The notes beneath the pieces were generated by a model, which worked only from the letters and a program-made list of their open reading frames with translations, ran no database searches and was not told the origin of the DNA. Positions 11,542 to 22,356 of a stretch of 64,000 nucleotides of DNA are shown here, in pieces. The translations under genes and the position numbers were made by a program. Origin of the DNA: Diphasiastrum complanatum. Taxonomy: Eukaryota > Streptophyta > Lycopodiopsida > Lycopodiales > Lycopodiaceae. The DNA lies in assembly GCA_029204225.1 (NCBI GenBank), contig CM055097.1:68921545-68985544 (forward strand). The letters run 5' to 3'. Each line of letters starts with the position of its first letter. The stretch's first letter is position 1.

Positions 11542-12244
11542 ACGAAAATTAGAGTGCATATTAGGTAAAATCCATTTTCCCTTGCTCAGTTCCACCCAAA
11601 ATTTGGCAGGGACCTTCTTCACAAAATTCTAAGACCTCAGAGAAGTCTGCAAGAGTTCAAAAGGTGATTTGACTGTCCTGCGAAGGTTCTGCGAGGGTTC
11701 TGACAGTCTGCGAGGGTTCAATCCTCGCAAGGAGTGAATGCTCGTGTTTTTGTGGTTGGATTTTCAAGATCAGACCATGTAGACAGGCTAATTTTACTGC
11801 TCTGATTCCATTTATGCCCCTTGCAAAGGTTGGTATGATGATCTTGATGCTCTGCGAAGGTTTTGAAGATTCTGCTTCTTGAAACCCTCGCATACACTAA
11901 AAAAATGATGTTTTTTCCATCGGTAACTCTTGCAGAGATTTTCATGGATGCATCTGGGTCAGATCTAATGACTGTCCAAGTTTCAAGAGCTATCTCCCAG
12001 GGGATCTCCAAAAATCATGAAAAAAGTGCTCTTTTAGAGTGTTTTTTGACGAGATCTTGAGATTCTCCGATTTTTAACTTTTGCAAACTGGTAATCTGCT
12101 TCATCCAAGTTAGATCTGACTATTAGTAGCTCTCTGGAAGTTTTGATAGATATTTGGTAGTAGATCCATCAATTTTGGGTGAATTTTGTCCTTAATTTGC
12201 GATAATTATTGAGATCGAGGTCTCTGATCTGCAATTTGGGGGGC

Positions 12245-12400
12245 TTATTGGTATAATCTGATGACCTGCTTCCCTCTTGATCCTATCTGGATCTGGATCT
12301 CTCTTGGATCTTGATGGATTTTCCCTGATCTTGCCCGATCTGGCTGAATCTTGATGAATCTAGCTTGATATGGTTTGATCTTCCTACATCTAGTTGTGAT
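12245..12400 (-). repeat. Degenerate GATC-rich tandem tract
   Basis: Many GATCT/GATCY units spaced about 10 bp apart (for example TGGATCTGGATCTCTCTTGG). A counterpart lies at about 29215-29390 after the second integrase, and a weaker one upstream of gypsy-2 gag at about 32460-32650. Confidence 0.65.
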
Positions 12401-12451
12401 GGCTGAGCATAATAGCTTTTCGTAACATGCCACCACCCACCTGGATCTGCC

Positions 12452-14775
12452 TCACTGTGGTGGCCAGTACTTGTGCAATCGGCTACCATTGATGGGTGTG
12501 TCAAACGGTGTCCCATCTAGCTTCTCTAGATTCACGGCTCCATGATTAATAATTTCTTTGATCTGATAAGGACCTTCGCCTGTGAATTTTAATTTTCCCT
12601 TGACCGTGATCGCCTTGGTTTTATACATCAGGACTAGATCTCCGGAACAAAGATCCTTCTTTTGTAACTTGCGATCGTGCCATGCCTTGCGTCTTTCCTT
12701 TTCAGTTGCCAGTGCATGCACAGCTAGTAAGCGTGTTTCACAAAGCTTATGTAGAGCTTCGTGGCGTAGTTGTAGAGATTTGGATTTATCAAGGCGTTGC
12801 GTTGTGGCAATCCTTAATGAAGGGACTAAAAACTCTACTAGCATTACAACATCCTGACCATATACCAATTGGAAGGGTTTTTGATCAGTGCTTCCCTTAT
12901 ATGCTATTCTGAATGCCCACAGAGTAGCATGCAACCTGTGTTCCCAATTTGATCTGCTAGCTTCAACTGTTTTTGTGAGAATGCTACACAGGATCTTATT
13001 GGATGATCCTGCTTGCCCATTACCGCGAGGATAATAAGGCGTACTGGTTCTATGGATCACAAAGAATTTCTCTAATAGGACCTTGATGGTCTCATTGATG
13101 AAATGACTCCCGTGATCGTTGACTATCTCGACCGGCCATCCAAGGCACACAATGATATTTTCATAGAGAAACTTGGCAGTGGTCCTAGCATCAGCTACTC
13201 TTACTGACCCACTTGGTGAGATAGTCCGTGGCCACGATTATGTATTGAACCTGGGTACTTCTTGTTGCAGGGTGAATCGGACCAATGTAATCCAATCCCC
13301 ACTTTTTTAATGGTGCTTGGGCTAAGACTGGGTGCAGTAGGTCATAAATTCAATCCCGTTGGTCTCCTTGCCCTTTGGCACACGTCACACTTCCTCATGT
13401 ATTCCTTCGTATCCTTATGAACCATTGGCCACTTCCTCAGGTATTCCTCCATATCCTTATAGTACTGTGTCTACGTAAAATAAGACAGCATCGGCCAGCT
13501 CATCGTCGGGTTGGGTTGCAACCTCCGTCCCCTTGATTCGCAACACATGATTTGCCATGTAGTGTTGTTTTCCCTTGCAAACTACTATCCGAAAATCAAA
13601 TTCTAACAACAGAAGTAGCCATCGAGTGATTCTTCCTATGTTGCAGGTTTTGTTAACGAGATAGAGCAAGGTTGATGGTCCGTATAAAAAACGAAGTGTG
13701 TGGCCATCAGGTAGTGCCGGAACTTCTTAACCGCATAAATCATTGCCAGTGCTTCCTGCTCTGTAGTTGAATAATTCATTTCTGTATCATTGAGCTGTGG
13801 CTTGCAAATCGGATTGGAAAATCCTTTTTGTGTTCTCTTGGATGGGTTAAGACTGCTCCAACTGCATACTTCTATGCGTCCATCCGTATGCACATGAAAG
13901 TCAATGGACCAATTGGGTGGACCTAGGATTGGTGCTGAAACCAACGCATATTTAAGCTTTTGGAAAGCCCTTAGGGCTTTCTCGTTCCAATGTGGATCTG
14001 TTGTGAGTTTGTAAATTGGTCGCGCTAACTCCGCAAAATCTAAAATGAAGATCCTATAATAGTTAGCATGACCCATAAAGATGTAGACTTCGCGGATCGT
14101 TCCTGGTGGTGGTAGATCAACAACGATCCTAACTTTTGATAGGTCTGTGGCGAACCTGTGTCTAGATACTATATGACCGAGAATCAAGCCATGTGTAACT
14201 CAAAATTGACATTTTTCTGGATTCAAGGAGATCTGGAAATTGCAACATTTTTGTAGCACCTTCTCCAAATTGGATAAGCGTCCTGAGTCTAGTCCATGCA
14301 CGCACCGATCGTCCAAGAAAATTTCTAGAAATTTTTGCAAATATTCTTTGAATGCCGCCTACATGACTCGCTGGAAAGTGCTTGGGGCATTGCAAAGTCC
14401 GAATTGCATCATCTTATAGGTATAGGTTTCCCATTCTGTGGCAAATGATGTCTTATGCTGGTCTTGGGGGTGCTATCTTCACCTGGTTGTAACCGTTGAA
14501 GCCGTCTAAAAAACTGTAGGCTTCGGCCCTAGCTATTCTGTCAAGGACACTTTCCGTGAAGGGTAAAAAAAAATGATCATTTTTGGTGACTGCATTTAGC
14601 GCCTTCAAATTCACACAGATTCGCATCATTCAGTGTGCTCGATTTCATAAATGAAATCTGCATCTAACAACTTCTGCAATTCCTGCTTGATCAGCTCCGT
14701 GTAGACTGGATTGCAGTAGTAGTATCGACTCACCTTGGGGACTGCTCCGTCCACCAAGGGTATGGTGTATTGGAC
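12452..14775 (-). pseudogene. Gypsy-1 pol, RT to integrase C-terminus, degenerate
   Basis: Minus-strand Ty3/gypsy polyprotein remnant. In order: RT start (about 14770, YTIPLVDGAVPKVSRYYY), RT active-site box FLDDRCVHGLDSGR (about 14.3 kb, needs a frameshift), RNase H (TEQEALAMIYAVKKFRHYL, about 13.75 kb), integrase core (VNDHGSHF) and integrase C-terminus ending in HKYWPPQ (12452). No chromodomain was seen. The third integrase catalytic residue, normally Glu in GQAESTNK, reads GQAGSSNK. Stops and frameshifts occur throughout. The upstream pol part is at 20739-21845, separated by the copia E insertion. Confidence 0.9.
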
Positions 14776-14780
14776 TACTG

Positions 14781-15028
14781 AGTTAGAATTAAAGTAGAAT
14801 CACTGTGTTACTGTAATGTGGGTCCTATCAGTGGATAAGGATCAGTTGGCCTCGCCACGAGGCAAGTCGACGAGACACGCGTCCCGCCAACGGCAACCTG
14901 GGTCATGCATGGGTTGCCTGAGTGAACAACTATATGTACAGTGTAATTTCATTTTGAGAAATACAGTTGCTATGTGAGCTTGATGTGTAGAGTGTTTTCT
15001 GTCTGTGTTACTGTGTAGCATGATCTAA
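14781..15028 (+). mobile_element. 5' LTR of copia E
   Basis: Begins AGTTAGAATTAAAGTAG, as does the 3' copy, and ends before the primer-binding site. Exact end bases are uncertain because the usual TG...CA ends are not preserved. Nearly identical to 20470-20737. Confidence 0.88.
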
Positions 15029-15030
15029 GT

Positions 15031-15042
15031 TGGTATCAGAGC
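15031..15042 (+). promoter_or_regulatory. Primer-binding site of copia E (initiator Met tRNA)
   Basis: TGGTATCAGAGC, complementary to the 3' end of plant initiator-methionine tRNA, 2 bp after the LTR. Confidence 0.93.
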
Positions 15043-16324
15043 CGTATAGGGAGTGTACACAGTACAGCATCACCGTTGAAGAGAGCTGCGGGAGAATTGT
15101 CTTCTGAAAGTTCGGGGTTTACGGCGGGTTAAAGACGGAAAGAGAAGCACTCATGCACGGTTTCTAGTTTATAGAGGCTTGCTAAGCTCAGCAGAGGGAT
15201 TATTAGCCTGTGCATAGCATCAGACAGGGAAAAATTTGGTGAAAAATTGACAATTTTGAAGCCAGCTGAAAATTGAAACCGGGTTTGGGGTTACGGTTTT
15301 TATACATAACTGGTGATTTCTTCACTGTTTGTGCACCGTTTTGGATGCCGTAAGGACGAGAGATTCTGAGGTTTATGTCAGAGATTTGTCTCTAGACAGT
15401 TAACCTAGCAGATTTGCGATAAAAGGTGAAAAAAGCCACTTTGTCAAGTTGAGCTAAAATCACCGTTTCTCCACAGAATTTCTTGAGTGAACACTCTACA
15501 GACTTGGAATCAGTAGGGCGACCCTGCTCTAGGCCTCAGATCGTGCTCAAATCGATCCACAGACGAGTTCGAACAAACAAAAATGAGTGTGGGGAGGCGC
15601 GACCGCAGACATGGAGGTCGCAGACTGTTTGCGCGTGGAACCAAGGTGAGAGCATAGCGTTTTGGAGTGGGTAGCGCTTACAAGACTCTCCATTAGTGCA
15701 AAGAGTAGTTAGATCCATTGGATAGAGAAGCTACAAGATTGACGGCTCAGATTGTGCTACCCAAAAGGGATATCCACAGTTGGATCAGATTCAACCATTG
15801 GATGGAGTCTGAAGGATTGTTGAAGAGGGCCCTGAAGAAGTGAAGTGCATTTTCGCCTTCAACTTCATTAAAAAATTTCATACTGAAATTGGAGTTGGGT
15901 CTCTTCACAAGTGAAGAGTGAAGTTTCTTCAAGGTGAAGAAATAGTTCAAAAACTAGAAAAATCTCTATTTTTGGGTCCTTTGCTTGTTTTGACCCAAAC
16001 GAAAGGCTATAACCTCCAAACGAAGGGCACCCGAACTGTACCTGCAAGTACGGTATAGCAAAATAGAGCGATTGCAGTGGAGAAAGTGTTCGGAGTACGC
16101 CAGAAGTGATTTCACCATTCCACTGGGCACGTTGTTGGGAGTTGACGACTGAGTGCATTTAAGAAGGCGACGCTGATTTGGCTTTCAAATTGGTGGAAAA
16201 GCGCGAGTGGCCTGGTAAGGGAAAAAGTGCAGGTCATTATTTTCAACTTCTGACATCACTGTTGGCCTCGGCATACTGTTTTTAGCCTACGGCATAAGTT
16301 TCAAGCAGTTTTGCGATGACAAAC
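15043..16324 (+). other. Untranslated leader of copia E
   Basis: About 1.28 kb between the primer-binding site and the gag ATG, with no supportable gene. This is long for a copia leader. Short open frames on both strands lack domain signals. Confidence 0.6.
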
Positions 16325-16981
16325 ATGGGAGAGTCCATTTTGAGTGAAAGTAGCAAATAAGACAGGATTTCTAACTATGCAGTGCGAAAATTCAAATTGA
16401 AAAACATACTGATGGAGAAAGACGTGTGGGAAGTCGTCACAGGTGATGAGAGAAGGCCGCCAAATGAAGCAGATATCAAAGTGTTCGACAAAAAGATGAG
16501 GAAAGCTTTGACCTTCATTAGCTTGTCAATTAAGGATCGCATCATTACCCACATTTGCGATGCTGTTACACCCAGACAGGCATGGGATGTGCTAAAAGAG
16601 CAGTTCGAGACATCAAATTTGTCAAGAATCCTGTTTCTGAAGTCAAAGTTGAATAGTGCCTGCATGGAACAAGGAGAGCACATTCAGACGTACATGACCA
16701 GAATCAAAACAATGAGAGATGAACTGCATTCTATTGGTGAGCGCATACGTGATGTGGAGTTGGTGCACAATGCATTGTGTGGCATTGCAGAACCTTATCA
16801 GATGTTTGTGAGAGGAATAGCATCAAGAGAAAGATTGCCAACCTTTGACGAGCTCATAGGAATCCTGATGCAGGAAGAGCAACGACGAGAAATGGTGAAA
16901 GCTAAATGTCAAAATACTGACGATCAGGCACTTGCGACATGCCAAAAAACAAGGCAAGGGCAAGGGCAAGAAGAAGTCTAA
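16325..16981 (+). pseudogene. Copia E gag (UBN2-type), N-terminal stop
   Basis: Capsid-like Gag. The ATG at 16325 is chosen because its frame runs into the typical copia Gag N-terminus (NYAVRKFKLKNILMEKDVWEVV). A TAA at 16358-16360 interrupts it after 11 codons. Further blocks AWDVLKEQFE and YMTRIKTMRDEL mark the UBN2 domain. The frame ends at 16981, where the polyprotein continues in another frame (zinc knuckle, protease). Confidence 0.88.
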
Positions 16982-18521
16982 GCAACAATTTGCCAAGTCT
17001 CAGGAGGACGAGGGATCTTCTAGTAAAACTAAGAAGAAAGGCAAGTGCTTCCATTGTGGTAAAAAGGGCCATTGGAAGAGTGAATGTCGCAAATTCCTGG
17101 CGGAACAAGGCAAGGGGAAACCAAAACAAGCAGGTAACCTTGTCGATGAGGGTGAGATTGAAGACTCTGCATTGTCATCTAATCAAGATGATCAAGCATG
17201 GTATATTGACTCGGGAGCCACAAGACACATGACAGGTAACAAGAATTGGTTCAGTAGTTTGAAGGTGTTGGATAATGGAACATCTGTTTCACAAGCAAAT
17301 GGTGAGGTGTGCAAGATCAAGGGGATAGGCACTGTTTCAATCCAACTACTTGATGGCAAAAGTAGGATGATTAGGGAGGTACTTTACGTACCAGGTTTGA
17401 AGAAAAATCTACTTTCTGTTGGAGTCATTACAAATCAAAAGTTGAAAGTAGAATTCGCCCATGATCATTGCTTTGTGAAGGATGTGAACCAAAAGTTGAA
17501 AGTTATTGCGGATGGAGTAAGAGAGCCCAATACAAAATTGTACAGGTTGAATGCTACAATTAAGGGGCAACATGGACTTGTATCATCCATTCCATCGCAA
17601 ACTGAGTTGTGGCATAAGAGGCTTGGTCACTTGAACTTGGGAAGCCTTAGTTTGATGAGAAAATTGGAGATGGTAACAGGATTGCCTACCATAGAAGATC
17701 ACTTGAAATTGATGTGCGAATCCTGTGTATATGGGAAGCAGCATCGAGAGAAGTTCAATAAAGGGGGTGTTGCAAGAGCAAAGAACATCCTGGATTTAAT
17801 CCACACAGATTTATGCGGGCCTATGAGGACCATGTCCTTAGGTAAAGCCTTCTATATTATGACCTTTATTGATGATATGTCACGTAAGACGTAGATCTAC
17901 TTCTTGAAGAAGAAATCAGATGCATTTGATAACTTCAAGAGCTTCAAAGCATTGGTCAAAAATCAGACAGGTAGGAAAATCAAAGTCCTAAGATCAGATA
18001 GTGGGGGTGAGTATAAGTCTAATGACTTCAATAATCTTTGTGATCAATGTGGGATTAAAAGACAATTTACGCAAGCTCATACTCCTGCTCTCAATGGTGT
18101 AGCTGGGCGCAAGAATCGTACGATTGTGGAAAGTGCCAGATCTATGCTAGCTGAGATGAAACTACCAAAAGATTTTTGGTCAGAAGCATGTAGCACGGCA
18201 GTCTATCTTCAAAATAGAAGTCCTACCATTGCCATACCCAAGATAACACCTGAGGAAGCATTCACGAAGAAGAAGCCAAAGGTGAACCACTTGCGAATCT
18301 TTGGATGTAAGGCCTTTGTACACATTCCTAAGGAAGAGAGACGTAAACTTGATGTAAAAGCTATCAAGTGTATATTCCTAGGATATGATGATCGTGTGAA
18401 GGGCTATAGATGTTTTGATCCAGTGGAAAACAAAATCCATATAAGCCATGATGTTATCTTTGATGAATCCAAGATGTATGAAGACGAGGATGCTGAGAAG
18501 ATAGACACATCCATGGTATAG
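16932..18521 (+). pseudogene. Copia E zinc knuckle, protease and integrase, one nonsense codon
   Basis: In order: CCHC knuckle CFHCGKKGHWKSEC, aspartic protease WYIDSGATRHMTG, GAG-pre-integrase HKRLGHLN with CESCVYGKQ (HHCC zinc site), and integrase core (HTDLCGP, DSGGEY). The third catalytic Glu, normally in GVAERKNRT, is Gly (GVAGRKNRT, codon GGG). A TAG at 17893-17895 lies where Trp is expected (T-stop-IYFL). The rest reads to DTSMV, then shifts frame. Confidence 0.92.
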
Positions 18522-20415
18522 TGAGGATACCACCTGATGATGATCCATTCATTGACCTTTCGAGTGATGAACATGAGAATACATCTCAAGATACTACTAC
18601 TCAACCTCAAGAGACAAGTTGGAGAGGTAGGGACAAACCTTTTGGTGCAAGAAGGATTGAAGTTGCAGGTGACAAACGCAAGGAGAAGGATGTACAATGG
18701 GATACATTTTCACCAGGAAGTCGATCACCTGACAGGAAGCTCCCTAAGTGGTTTGAGAGATTGTTGGAGAGCCGCGACATAGATGACTTTCCAGGATCAT
18801 CTAACCAGGGAGAGCTACGAAGATCAACAAGAGAGAAGACTCAACCTGAAAGGTATGAAGCAAATTGTGCTATCTTATCTAGCATTATTCAAAGCACAGA
18901 ACCTTCGACTTATGGTGAAGCGAAGGATGATGACATTTGGGTCAAGGCCATGGGAGAGGAGATGGAGTCAATTGCTAAGCATAGCACATGGGACTTAGTA
19001 GAACCACCAGTTGGCAAGAAACCCATTGCTTGCAAATGGGTATACAGGACTAAGTATCATGCAGATGGAAGTATAGCAAAGCACAAGGCAATATTGGTGA
19101 TCAAAGGGTACGCACAAAATAAAGGCATCGACTATGAGGAGGCCTTTGCGCCGGTTTGTAAGTGGAATACTCTACATCTACTTGTTGCTTTAGCTTCACA
19201 TTTTGGTTGGCCTTTGCATCAGATGGATGTGAAATCTGCTTTTCTAAATGGTGAGTTAGAACAAGAAGTGTTCATGGATCAACCTGAAGGCTTTGTAGCG
19301 AAGGGATAGGAAAATAAAGTATGTCGCTTGAAGAAAGCGCTTTATGGTCTTAAACAAGCACCACGTGCATGGTATAGCAGGATTGATGCCTACTTTTGTT
19401 CAAAGGGGATGGTGAGAACACATTTTGTTTATGCTTTGATGGTATGGTTGCTTTGATTGCTCTTTATGTTGATGACTTGATTATTATGGAAAATAATCAA
19501 GAGATGATAGACATGATCAAGAAAGATCTCATGGAACAATTTGAGATGACAGATCTCAGCCTGATGCATTATTGCCTTGGAGTAGAAGTGTGGCAAAAGG
19601 GACATGAAGTGGGTTTAACACAGTTGAAGTATGTCAAAGAGTTGCTGCACAGGTCTAGGTTGCAGGATTGCAAACCAGTAAACACTCCTATTGAACCAGG
19701 TAAAAAGCTTTCTAAGCTTGATGAGTCACAGTCATTTGATGCTATGCTGTATAGACAGTTAGTAGGGAGCTTGATTTACCTTACCACGACTAGACCAGAT
19801 ATATGCTATGTTGTTGGCATTGTAAGTCAATTTATGACAGCACCTATGGAAACGCATTGGAAGACAGCTAAATGCACTTTGCGTTATGTGAAAGGCACTT
19901 CAGAGTATGGCTTGATTTACAGGAAACATGATGGTTTACCTGAGTTGTGTGGCTATGTGGATGCGGATTGGGGAGGTGACTATGATGATCGTAGATCCAC
20001 CACAGGGTATGTATTCCAGTTTTGTGGTAGTTGCTTTTCCTGGTCTAGTAAGAAGCAAAGTACAATTGTTCTTTCCACCACAGAAGCAGAGTATAAGGCA
20101 ATGTGTAGTGCAACACAGGAAGCTATATGGTTGAGACAAATCTTGGAAGAAATTGGCATGAAGCAGAAAAATCCCATGACTTTACATAGCGACAGTCAGA
20201 GTGGCATTCAGCTAGCAAAGAATCCAGTGTTCCATGCGAGAACTAAACACATTGAGATTCGGTATCACTTTATATGTGAGAGGCTACTGAGTCATGAAAT
20301 TCATGTTGTTCATTGTAGCACAGAAGAACAACTAGCTGAGATTTTCACTAAGCCACTTACTAGAGAAAAGTTTGATAAGTTTAGATCAAAGCTTTCTGTA
20401 CTTAAAGTTTGTTGA
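18521..20415 (+). pseudogene. Copia E reverse transcriptase and RNase H
   Basis: After an acidic linker, RT starts at about 18.95 kb (WDLVEPPVGKKPIACKWVYR). A TAG occurs at 19307, a frameshift at about 19395, then the intact active site ALYVDDLIIM (about 19470) and RNase H with DADWGGDYDDRRSTTGY, STTEAEYKAM and KHIEIRYHFI. It ends at 20415. The last 339 codons are open and undamaged, the best-preserved pol segment in the window. Confidence 0.93.
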
Positions 20416-20459
20416 CTTTAAAGCTATGCATATGACTGTATAAAAAGTAGACTCTACTT

Positions 20460-20737
20460 TAAGGGAGAGAGTTAGAATTAAAGTAGAATCATTGTGTTAC
20501 TATACTGTGGGTCCTATCAGTGGATAAGGATCAGTTCGCCACGAGGCAAGTCGACGGGACACGCGTCCCGCCAACGACAACCTGGGTCATGCATGGGTTG
20601 CCTGAGTGAGCAGCTATATGTACAGTGTAATTTCATTTTGAGAAATACAATTGCTATGTGAGCTTGCTGTGTAGAGTGTTTTCTGTCTGTGTTACTGTGT
20701 AGCATGATCTGTATTCATGTGCAAAGCAAATTCTAAG
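20460..20737 (+). mobile_element. Polypurine tract and 3' LTR of copia E
   Basis: AAGGGAGAGA precedes the LTR start at 20470. Compared with the 5' LTR it carries about 24 extra bases before the final CTAAG. Confidence 0.88.
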
Positions 20738-20738
20738 T

Positions 20739-21845
20739 TACTATTGGTGGAATGCATTCAGATCACTATAATTCCAGGCAAAACAGTCCTTGCACTCCAC
20801 CAACAATGATCGTAGCCTTTTGAATTGTGTGGGCGTCAACTGCACTCCCACATTCACTATCTTTTCTTCTTCACCTGGCTCGACAAGGTTCATTGGTTGT
20901 GTTCGCGCAGGTCCCTTGAAGACTTGTTCCACTAACGCCTGACTTTGATCAGGTTCCCGCTAGGCTTGCGACATCATAATTACCACATCGTCCAAGGTAT
21001 AATTCTTGAAAGTCTCAGACATCTCTTGAACTAGTGCTTTTTGAGATTCCTCTTTCAGTATATTAATCTTAGTCCGACTGGTCATCTTTTGCTTCTCTAC
21101 CATCTGAGTAGAGGATGACACTGTATCCAAGTTCATCCTGATTGACTTCAAGGAATCCAACGCATTCTTTTTGCCCTTTTTTGTCATATTGGTGGATTCG
21201 TCCTTGTTGTCTTTCTTCGAAACTGGTGTGACATTCGTCTCGTGGTTGTGAATATCAACATCCACTGTAGCTATAGCTTCTTCGGGTAGATCACTCTATC
21301 AGATCACCTAGTTGTAGCATTGTTTCAACTGGTTCTTCTTGTTCGCAGGTGCCCTTGGTGGATCTATCCTTGAAACTTTTGCCATAGCAGATTTTTGTGG
21401 CGGTTGAGCTGGTACTTTCTTAATTCAGTAACGATCTGGGTCCATGTGCTGTAGGACCTGCTCATCAATCAGCTCTATCTCCTTATTGTAAGTCAAAGCA
21501 TGTTGCCAAGGAACTAAATCATCGTCCACTGGTCTTTCAATAGGTTCTGCTGACAACCATGCCACGTTTATCATATTCACCCCAAGTGTGATTGGTGTAT
21601 CCATGGTGTAGCACTTAGGTGAAGATGTGCTAGGTTTAGGATCTGATTCGTATTGACATGCTTGGCAGTCAATCATTGCTAATGCATCCATCCATTTCAC
21701 GACATCCGTCTTTGAATAGTAGTGACCACCTTTGGCTTGCCTTGGGCGATCTATCGTGTGATCTGTCGTGGATGATCTGTCATCAGCCTTGGGTGCAATA
21801 GGTTTCACCGCCCATGTGGTTGGATCGACCTTTACAGCCACTATG
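20739..21845 (-). pseudogene. Gypsy-1 pol, protease-RT spacer region
   Basis: Minus-strand gypsy coding remnant. VDPTTWAVKPIAPKADD begins near 21835, then GVNMINVAWLSAE, the lysine-rich linker, and LLVECKDCFAWNYSDLN, the segment that normally just precedes RT. The same blocks occur in gypsy-2 (30913-29980). It is interrupted by copia E at 20738. The gag and protease of this copy are missing: upstream sequence switches to an LTR-B copy. Confidence 0.82.
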
Positions 21846-22356
21846 GAAATCAAGAAAGCATGAACTTGAAAGCAAAGAGAAAGCAACAATAGCAATAGCA
21901 AGTATTAAATAGCAAATGAGGATGCTTCTCTTTCAAAAAATGGTAGAGTTTTCTCCTTCTCATTATGCATGGAAAATAGAGTACATGAGGTGCCTTTTTA
22001 TAAACGGGGAAGGCCCTTGCCCCAGAATACTATTGGCTAATATGTACACTAATCCTATCCACTCATCTTGGACCCAACTTGATTCAAAGGTCTCAAAAAA
22101 GTACACTGGATTTCACATGATTCATGTGAGTCTCCATTTTGACCCAACTCTAAAATAATAGACTTCTAAGTTTAAAATGACTTTGGGCCTCAGGTTTTAT
22201 TTTTATTACAAAGGGGCCCAAGTCTATTATTTTATTTACAACTCAACTTGCGTGCTCATTGGGCCATGGGCTTATACGTGCAGGATGTCATGACCTCGCA
22301 ACACATTTTATTGGCCGATATTATTTATTTACAATTTGTCAGGAATACCCTTAACA
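21846..22356 (-). mobile_element. LTR-B copy 1
   Basis: Minus-strand LTR beginning TGTTAAGGGTATTCC at 22356. It contains a TATA signal (TTTATAAAAAGG) and matches LTR-B copy 2 (50400-50983) over most of its length. Its start abuts copia C coding sequence (QPDSD), so this element entered copia C here. Confidence 0.8.

Larger units (their letters stand above)
11281..12451 (-). other. Promoter-bearing block between gypsy-1 integrase and ORF A copy 1
   Basis: A non-coding block of about 1.17 kb on the minus strand, matched in order by 28312-29424 and partly by 45715-46194. It contains a TATA box 261 bp from the ORF A ATG, CGAGGGTTC/CTTCGCAG motifs in its middle, and a GATC-rich tandem tract just after the integrase stop. 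Size and TATA position resemble an LTR, and a purine-rich GGTGGGTGGTGGCA then TG occurs near 12427. However, no tRNA primer-binding site was found before ORF A. Confidence 0.55.
14780..20738 (+). mobile_element. Copia E, near-complete Ty1/copia LTR retrotransposon
   Basis: Plus-strand element of about 5.96 kb with short LTRs (about 250 bp), primer-binding site, gag, protease, integrase, RT, RNase H and polypurine tract in copia order. It is inserted in the gypsy-1 pol gene: a TACT duplication (14776-14779 and 20739-20742) borders it, and the gypsy frame resumes across it. LTRs differ by about nine substitutions plus an indel by eye, suggesting moderate age. Coding defects include in-frame stops at 16358, 17893 and 19307 and at least three frameshifts. 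Confidence 0.93.
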
